Positions 59,132-64,000 of a DNA stretch of 64,000 nucleotides are shown piece by piece. Origin of the DNA: Gammaproteobacteria bacterium (lineage in GTDB: Bacteria; Pseudomonadota; Gammaproteobacteria; Burkholderiales; Nitrosomonadaceae); assembly GCA_015709615.1 (NCBI GenBank), contig CP054179.1, positions 1,736,001 through 1,800,000 of the forward strand, in the 5' to 3' direction. Position numbers and translations under genes: made by a program. Numbering within the stretch: the stretch's first letter is position 1; each line of letters starts with the position of its first letter. Below the pieces are notes generated by a model. The model saw nothing but the letters and a program-made list of their open reading frames with translations, had not been told where the DNA came from and ran no database searches.

Positions 59132-60178
59132 ATGAGCGAGTTTTTTACCAAATTGTTGAAGTTTGCTTCGTTTGAATCACTGATAGAAAGAGGCTGGCTG
59201 GAGATTGTGCAAATTCTGATGCCTGTTTTTTTACTGGCTTTGGTATTTCTGGGCTTGAGTTTTTATATCCAGCACAAACGCTGGAAAACGGCGGCGTCCA
59301 TCGTGTGCGCCGTCATCGCGCTGGTTTATCTGCCGTACGAGTTTTACCGCCAGTCGCTGGTATCCGCGCAAGCAAATGCCAATATCAAGGAGATTCAAGG
59401 CAGTTTGCAGGGTTTTCTGGATTCGGCCAGTTTGTCGCATGCCAAAGGCATTGCGGATAAGGACGCGGCGGCGAGTATTCTGGATGAAATGATACATGGC
59501 CTGAATCAGGAAAAGAAAAAGGAATTGGTGCTGATTTCCTGGCTGGTGGCGGAAAATGAAAAGCATGCGCTTAGCCAGATCGACAGTAAGCAAAAATCGC
59601 TCGCCGACGATATTAAATCCAACTTGGCGGTAGCAAAAACAGAAATCATCGACTCACGTCCGCCAGTTGAGAAAATTTCCGACACGATCGTCAAAAAACT
59701 GGATGACGATGTCAAGGTATTGATTGAGAAAAAGATGCTCGGATTCAAACAGGAAGTCGACAGCTCATTGGATGGTTTTAAAGAGAGCATCAATACCTTC
59801 GTTCAGGGAGAACTCAATAACTACCAGACCAAACTGGCTGGCATTACGCAACAAAATGTCGATGAGTTAAAAAATTATTCCAATAAAGCCAATCACGCCT
59901 TCGCCGAGCAGGTTAATAAAATCAATCAAGTATCATTGAAAAAACTGGATGCCACCAAGGAAAGCATCGAAGGCGTCGGCGCGGCATCGGAAACGAATCT
60001 GAAAAATATCGCGCAGCAAGTCAAGCAACTATCGGCTTCGCTCGAGATTGCGCAGAGAAAGAACGAGATTTTGTTCGAGTATAACGAATGCATGCGCACC
60101 TCCGGCTTGCTGGATATCGGTAATAAGGGCGAGCAGTGCAAATCCAAGTTGAATCAGGAACTGAACACGTTGAAATAG
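59132..60178 (+). CDS. membrane protein with a long coiled coil, unknown function
   Basis: The start is the ATG at 59132 (MSEFFTKLLKFASFESLIER) after GGGGAGTC. The 348 residues have two membrane helices (VQILMPVFLLALVFLGLSFY, about 25-44; AASIVCAVIALVYLPYEFY, about 55-73). About 270 cytoplasmic or periplasmic helical residues follow with heptads (MIHGLNQEKKKELVLISWLV, LNNYQTKLAGITQQNVDELK, EQVNKINQVSLKKLDATKES). Two Cys near the C-terminus (ECMRTS, EQCKSKL) could pair if it is periplasmic. No family recognised; it resembles no chemoreceptor tip. Confidence 0.55.
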   Translation: MSEFFTKLLKFASFESLIERGWLEIVQILMPVFLLALVFLGLSFYIQHKRWKTAASIVCAVIALVYLPYEFYRQSLVSAQANANIKEIQGSLQGFLDSASLSHAKGIADKDAAASILDEMIHGLNQEKKKELVLISWLVAENEKHALSQIDSKQKSLADDIKSNLAVAKTEIIDSRPPVEKISDTIVKKLDDDVKVLIEKKMLGFKQEVDSSLDGFKESINTFVQGELNNYQTKLAGITQQNVDELKNYSNKANHAFAEQVNKINQVSLKKLDATKESIEGVGAASETNLKNIAQQVKQLSASLEIAQRKNEILFEYNECMRTSGLLDIGNKGEQCKSKLNQELNTLK

Positions 60179-60265
60179 CCGCAGTCCTGGTTATTGACTC
60201 GATGACGATGGCTTTAACCGCAAGCGTCATCGGATCGCGCTTCAGTCCTTTGCGTTGCGTTCCGA

Positions 60266-60714
60266 TTAGCTCAACAGATGCGGCCATAAGCGCTGCATGG
60301 CCAGAAAAGTGAAGGATGCCGACCAGAGGTGATCATCGCCAGACCCACCAACCCCTCCGCAGCCGTGAGCACGCGGATGGGGTCGATGGGAATCAAATCG
60401 CCAAATCCCACGGTGGTGAACACCACCGATGAAAAGTAAATGAATTCAAACAGATTTTTTTCGTTTAAACCGGCAATGCAACCCAATTCGGCATACACTT
60501 GCAAGGCCTTGTAGCCCAAGGCGAAAATGCTGATTTCCGCGATATGGGCAAGCAACAACCCCAGCATGACCACCAATACGCCGATGCGTTTATGCACATG
60601 CACGCCAACCGTGCGGCTTAAAAAACGCAAAGCTTCATAGTGCAACACGACGCAAACAGTCACGATGACACCGGAGATTACCAAGGCCATTAAGTAGGCA
60701 GTTTGTTCATTCAT
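60266..60714 (-). pseudogene. two-helix potassium-channel-like protein, frameshifted near its end
   Basis: From ATG 60712-60714 the frame gives MNEQTAYLMALVISGVIVTV, further helices (IGVLVVMLGLLLAHIAEISI), then the pore helix and filter FIYFSSVVFTTVGFGDLIPI (about 91-110; TTVGFGD). After GLVGLAMIT two extra bases (CT duplicated, near 60329) shift the frame to SGRHPSLFWPCSAYGRIC. Without them it reads WSASFTFLAMQRLWPHLLS and stops at 60266, which is the family's conserved ending. The pore is intact, so the shortened protein might still fold; I treat it as a recent mutation. Confidence 0.7.
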
Positions 60715-60901
60715 CGTTCGCCGGGAAATTCCCCATCACAAAACAAAGTGCGGATGCCTATAATAGAAGGCGTTTTTTATTGCAGCAAATTCTTGCTGGC
60801 AGCTATTATTCCATGCATTGCGGTATGATTTGATAGCGTCACCGGAATATCAGCGATGCTGATAAAACGCATGCGGATTTTTCAAGCATAAGGAAGGATT
60901 T

Positions 60902-61702
60902 ATGGGGCAGGTCACTGAAATTGTTGGTCGCGGATTGGCGGGATTTTTATCCAAACCGGTGCGGCAAAGTATCCAAGTTGCGACCGTCAGTCAGGAAAAG
61001 CTTTCGCAATATTTGCAGCCTGGCGACGTGCTGCTGGTGGAAGGGAATACGCGTATCAGCGTCGCCATTAAATATCTTACCCAATCGACCTGGTCGCACG
61101 CGGCGCTGTATATCGGCGATGCGTTGCCTCCTGTGGCGCCGTGGGAATTGCCTTTGGTTTTGGTGGAAGCCGATTTACAGGAGGGTGTGCGCGCCATCCC
61201 GCTGGCGCAATACGCGCAAATGCATACCCGGATTTGCCGTCCGGTCGGCTTGAGCGATGATGACCGTAGGCGTGTGGTGGATTATGCCATCGCGCGTATC
61301 GGTCAGAAATACGATCTCAAGCATATTTTTGATCTCGCACGCTATCTGCTGCCTACCCTTCCGGTCCCCAGAAGAATGCGTCGACGCATGCTGGCTTTCG
61401 GCAGCGGCGATCCGACACGCGCCATCTGTTCCACATTGATCGCGCAGGCGTTTGAAACCATGCGCTATCCGATTTTACCGGAGGTTAAGCGCACCTGGTC
61501 GGATAATCCGATGCACACGGATTGCTACGCGGACATCTACCACATCCGCAACTATAGTTTGTTTACACCGCGCGATTTCGATATTTCCCCCTACTTTGAC
61601 ATTATTAAACCGACGATCGAAAACGGTTTTGACTACCGCTCGCTGACCTGGAGCGATCCCGGACAAGACGGCAAAGCGTGCGGATGCGAATCTGAGGAGT
61701 AG
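60902..61702 (+). CDS. YiiX/YebB-like permuted papain-fold hydrolase
   Basis: The start ATG follows AAGGAAGGATTT. The 266 residues have the circularly permuted NlpC/P60 arrangement. The His comes first in STWSHAALYIGDALPPVAPW (about 62-81), then VLVEADLQEGVRAIPLAQY, then the Cys in AICSTLIAQAFETMRYPILP (about 178-197). LQPGDVLLVEGNTRISVAIK near residue 38 is typical for the family. Members may hydrolyse lipid or peptide bonds. No signal peptide is evident. Confidence 0.8.
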   Translation: MGQVTEIVGRGLAGFLSKPVRQSIQVATVSQEKLSQYLQPGDVLLVEGNTRISVAIKYLTQSTWSHAALYIGDALPPVAPWELPLVLVEADLQEGVRAIPLAQYAQMHTRICRPVGLSDDDRRRVVDYAIARIGQKYDLKHIFDLARYLLPTLPVPRRMRRRMLAFGSGDPTRAICSTLIAQAFETMRYPILPEVKRTWSDNPMHTDCYADIYHIRNYSLFTPRDFDISPYFDIIKPTIENGFDYRSLTWSDPGQDGKACGCESEE

Positions 61703-61768
61703 TTATGAAGAACAAGTGCTTGGCTCAGTAAAAATGAATGAGAGCCCAATCTCACGCGAATATTATTT

Positions 61769-62329
61769 ATGCAATTTGCTTTGGGTTTAATCAGCGCTTT
61801 TTTTGTTTCATGCGCCGCAGTTGCGGCTGAATTGCCCAGTTTCTCCAGCTCCGAACGGATAGTGCGTATTCCGCAGATCATGGTAGACAACAATAATCTT
61901 TTGTACGATGTTGAGTTACATCTGGATTTTGACAGCGGAAAGTTTCTCGTGCAGAAGTATAGCGACGATGCGCCGACCGATATTGCCGAATTAAATCTTC
62001 CGTTCAAACTTGCTATGGGTAAGACAGCAAAAATCAGCAGCACCGATCTGCAATTCCAGTTTTCCGATGTAACCGAAGATTCCCGCTGCCCAACGGGTCT
62101 TGCTTGCATTTGGGCGGGGCAGGTTAGTACGGTAATCGATGTCATACGTGCCGGAAAACATTCTGAAACGATCACGCTGACTTCGCCGAATTCTTATCCA
62201 ATCGTCCATGAACTTTCTGGTTACAAACTGGAATTGCTGGGTGTGCAGCCTTACCCTGTGTTTGACACAGGGACAGTCATTAAAAAGCAGGATTACCGGA
62301 CAATTTTGCGGGTTACGCCGCTACTTTGA
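61769..62329 (+). CDS. exported protein with a conserved Cys motif, unknown function
   Basis: The 186 residues start with a signal peptide (MQFALGLISAFFVSCAAVAA). The mature protein is mainly beta. The segment VTEDSRCPTGLACIWAGQVS (about 99-118) has the C-P-x-G-x-x-C-x-W-A-G motif of a small domain common in hypothetical exported proteins and lipoproteins, in which the two Cys probably pair. No enzymatic residue is apparent. A strong terminator follows at 62344. Confidence 0.65.
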   Translation: MQFALGLISAFFVSCAAVAAELPSFSSSERIVRIPQIMVDNNNLLYDVELHLDFDSGKFLVQKYSDDAPTDIAELNLPFKLAMGKTAKISSTDLQFQFSDVTEDSRCPTGLACIWAGQVSTVIDVIRAGKHSETITLTSPNSYPIVHELSGYKLELLGVQPYPVFDTGTVIKKQDYRTILRVTPLL

Positions 62330-62343
62330 AAAACAGACCATTA

Positions 62344-62376
62344 AACATCCCGCAGCATGTGCGGGATGTTAATTTT
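62344..62376 (+). terminator. rho-independent terminator after the exported protein gene
   Basis: AACATCCCGCA (62344-62354) pairs fully with TGCGGGATGTT (62360-62370) around a GCATG loop, followed by AATTTTT. It ends transcription 15 bp after the stop at 62329. Confidence 0.8.
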
Positions 62377-62378
62377 TC

Positions 62379-62428
62379 TCTGATTTCAACGCTGCACGAC
62401 TGAGTGCAGTAGTATCTCAGAGCTTTCC
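62379..62428. repeat. MITE-like repeat, partial copy D (right end only)
   Basis: The sequence TCTGATTTCAACGCTGCACG followed by a short stretch and AGTATCTCAGAGCTTTCC matches the right halves of the copies at 35409, 35686 and 43804. The left half is missing; its place is taken by the terminator. Confidence 0.6.
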
Positions 62429-63516
62429 TAAATAAACTCTACACCCGTTTGCTGCAATCCGACTAGGTTGATGTTCGTGGCGTTCACATCCGCATTGGCT
62501 GCAATTTCGAGCAGTTGCGCTTGTGTCATTGATCCGCCGCTGCCTGTCAGCAATCCTACGTAAAAATTGTGATCGGCAGGTGAAGGCGCGCTGCCGACTA
62601 CATTCTGGTACACGCGATCGACAAAAGCGTCGTTGCTGGGATTACCCAATACGCCGACGACGAGTTGCGCGACTTGCAGCATGCTTTGGCCGGAATCGAA
62701 CAAATTAAGCCCAACGCCGACATAATCCGGATGTGCCTGAATGGTTGGCGCATCGAACGCGGCGCCGATGAGCTTGACGGTATTGGCGGCCGATTGTCCG
62801 GCGCCGAGGTCGATGGCGATTTTTTTGTCGGCAAATTGAAAGCGTTCGATACCGGTTAACGTATCGTTGCCTTCCGCTCCGGTGACGCTCAAGCCCGAGC
62901 CTGATCCGCTTACCGTGTAATTTGCGCGGTTACTGTGAAAGATTGCGGTATCGATACCGAAACCGCCGCCTAGGATATCGTTCCCACCCAAGCCGTCCAA
63001 CGTATCGTTTCCGCCTGAAGCGAGAATGTAATCATTGCCGGATGTGCCGGTCAAATTGTCAGAACCATCAGTACCGGAGAATATATTGGGAGGAACAGTA
63101 CCAGTATTGCCGGCAAAGTTCGCCGGAGAATTGATATCGGTGGAACTATCCGGATTCAGCGACTTGATTCCGTCAGTCGGTAAACTGGAATAAGTGATTT
63201 TGCCGCCGATCATCCCGGGAAAATTGACCGTGCCGGCGCCGGTGAACAGAAAGCCGTTTGGCACAATGTAATCGGGTGTTACGATGCCCAAATCCGCGAA
63301 TCCCTGGCTCGCGACCAGCACTGTCTTGTTGAGAGTCTCCGCGCTCGGGAGGTTCGTAGGAATATTGAAAGTATGCGTGGTGACACCGTCCGACGAGGTG
63401 ATGGTGCGCCCGGCCCATTCATCCTGATCATTGCTGTCACCTTTAAACTCAATGAACTGAACAGTTCCCGCCGCGTTGGAATATACTTCGTTGATATGGA
63501 ATATGTGAAATGTCAT
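62428..63516 (-). CDS. RTX-repeat protein with DUF4214 end, secreted or surface-associated
   Basis: The start is the ATG at 63514-63516 (MTFHIFHINEVYSNAAGTVQ) after GGGGGAGAAC. The 362 residues open with a domain seen in other secreted RTX proteins (FIEFKGDSNDQDEWAGRTIT). Then GTDGSDNLTGTSGNDYILAS and GGNDTLDGLGGNDILGGGFG give about four Ca-binding nonapeptides (about 157-190). The last third (AQLVVGVLGNPSNDAFVDRV, FYVGLLTGSGGSMTQAQLLE) is a DUF4214 unit. No signal peptide, so type I secretion is expected; no transporter is in the window. Confidence 0.8.
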   Translation of the reverse strand: MTFHIFHINEVYSNAAGTVQFIEFKGDSNDQDEWAGRTITSSDGVTTHTFNIPTNLPSAETLNKTVLVASQGFADLGIVTPDYIVPNGFLFTGAGTVNFPGMIGGKITYSSLPTDGIKSLNPDSSTDINSPANFAGNTGTVPPNIFSGTDGSDNLTGTSGNDYILASGGNDTLDGLGGNDILGGGFGIDTAIFHSNRANYTVSGSGSGLSVTGAEGNDTLTGIERFQFADKKIAIDLGAGQSAANTVKLIGAAFDAPTIQAHPDYVGVGLNLFDSGQSMLQVAQLVVGVLGNPSNDAFVDRVYQNVVGSAPSPADHNFYVGLLTGSGGSMTQAQLLEIAANADVNATNINLVGLQQTGVEFI

Positions 63517-63558
63517 GTTCTCCCCCTTTCTTCCGCCAGAAATCTGGCAATCGATCAA

Positions 63559-63900
63559 TTAAAGCCACTGACATGATACACGATAAGATAACCGGAAATG
63601 AAAAACGGTACCTTCATGAGGTGGAAGTTTTTTCGCAATGAATGGCGATTCATTGGTATCTGTTATTGAAGGGAGCACAGTGAAGATGTTAATTTTGCGG
63701 CACCAGAGCAATCCGCTCTAATGTGTCGTAAAAAATAGTCCATCAGCAACATCCGGCCTTCGATGTTAGACAAGACTTACTAAGCTTCCAACTCCAAAGA
63801 AGTCCTGAAGTAGTTCGATATTTCTCGCACGCTTCTGATATTCGCACTATCAAGAAAGCAAGGATGCCGCCAAAACAATTAATCAGCGTTTTCCTAGTCG
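63559..63900. other. intergenic region without a gene
   Basis: About 340 bp between the RTX gene's start and the end of the cytochrome gene. It must hold the promoter of the RTX gene (minus strand). No credible coding frame or hairpin terminator is visible. Confidence 0.5.
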
Positions 63901-64000
63901 CTATTTACCTTCAAAATTCTTAAACCAGACGTCATAAATTTCATCCGACCAGAGCGATTTTATCCAGACGATCACGTCATCCACTTGCTGCTCGGTTAAT
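63901..64000 (-). CDS. c-type cytochrome, last 32 residues (rest outside window)
   Basis: The minus strand is open from the right edge to TAG at 63901. It reads LTEQQVDDVIVWIKSLWSDE and IYDVWFKNFEGK. This is the closing helix and tail of a monohaem or diheme cytochrome c domain (LTxxQxDDVIAWIxSLWSDEIY is a common ending in Nitrosomonas-like bacteria). The haem site lies beyond the window. Confidence 0.65.
   Translation of the reverse strand, partial: LTEQQVDDVIVWIKSLWSDEIYDVWFKNFEGK

Noticed and set aside
1..64000. CRISPR array
   Set aside because: No series of evenly spaced identical 24-40 bp repeats is present; the repeats found are inverted-ended elements.

Overview
The window looks like a chromosomal segment of a betaproteobacterium, most likely a Nitrosomonas-type ammonia oxidiser (Nitrosomonadaceae). 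This is inferred from a complete proteobacterial division and cell-wall (dcw) cluster with meso-diaminopimelate type MurE, a PEP-CTERM exported protein, several periplasmic c-type cytochromes and the general protein character. No rRNA or complete tRNA gene is present, so the assignment cannot be confirmed here.

Layout. 1-840: the end of a beta-carbonic anhydrase and a small zinc-ribbon protein. 1258-1802: a ParE/RelE-like toxin with its antitoxin. 2027-8855: a mobile region. It starts with a tRNA 3' fragment (a probable attachment-site scar) and a terminator, then carries minus-strand genes: an AlpA-like DNA-binding protein, a coiled-coil protein, a primase-type zinc-finger protein, a DUF3987 helicase-like protein and a small-terminase-like gene cut by an IS1595-family element. 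It ends in an IS481-like transposase gene. This resembles a decayed phage satellite (PICI or P4-like).

8940-26645: the dcw cluster, all on the minus strand in the order mraZ-rsmH-ftsL-ftsI-murE-murF-mraY-murD-ftsW-murG-murC-murB-ddl-ftsQ-ftsA-ftsZ. Genes mostly overlap or are a few bases apart. A promoter with three MraZ boxes precedes mraZ. The cluster makes lipid II and builds the division machinery.

26960-35348: an AlkA-like glycosylase; remnants of a HigBA module; an AT-rich OLD-like ATPase/TOPRIM gene; a HEPN/MNT pair whose HEPN gene is frameshifted at its catalytic motif; then a housekeeping run with a cysteine desulfurase, nucleotidyltransferase, HIT protein, desaturase, gpmA and a uracil/hypoxanthine-type DNA glycosylase. 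35409-38645: two copies of a small MITE-like repeat around a 24-residue membrane peptide, a VanZ-like protein and a type II restriction-modification pair.

38665-50499: envelope and sensory genes, namely a DUF4139 protein, a DUF3135 protein, a PAS-containing chemoreceptor, a YbaN-like protein, an FKBP isomerase, a 1,069-residue DUF748/OmpA-like protein, a DUF2141 protein, a hydrolase, a His/Asp-rich protein, PncC and a YqhA-like protein. 50672-54349: a second accessory patch with a RAYT transposase gene bounded by 40-bp inverted repeats, two probable integron gene cassettes on the minus strand with attC-like sites, and a second, almost identical IS1595-family copy in the opposite orientation to the first.

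54387-64000: a PEP-CTERM protein, a decayed PIN toxin with its antitoxin, a diheme and a triheme cytochrome c in an operon, a histone-deacetylase-like hydrolase, a membrane coiled-coil protein, a frameshifted potassium-channel-like gene, a YiiX-like hydrolase, two exported proteins of unknown role (one with RTX repeats and DUF4214) and the tail of another cytochrome c. The most unusual parts are the attC cassette cluster, the tRNA-anchored satellite remnant, the MITE family and several broken toxin or defence genes.
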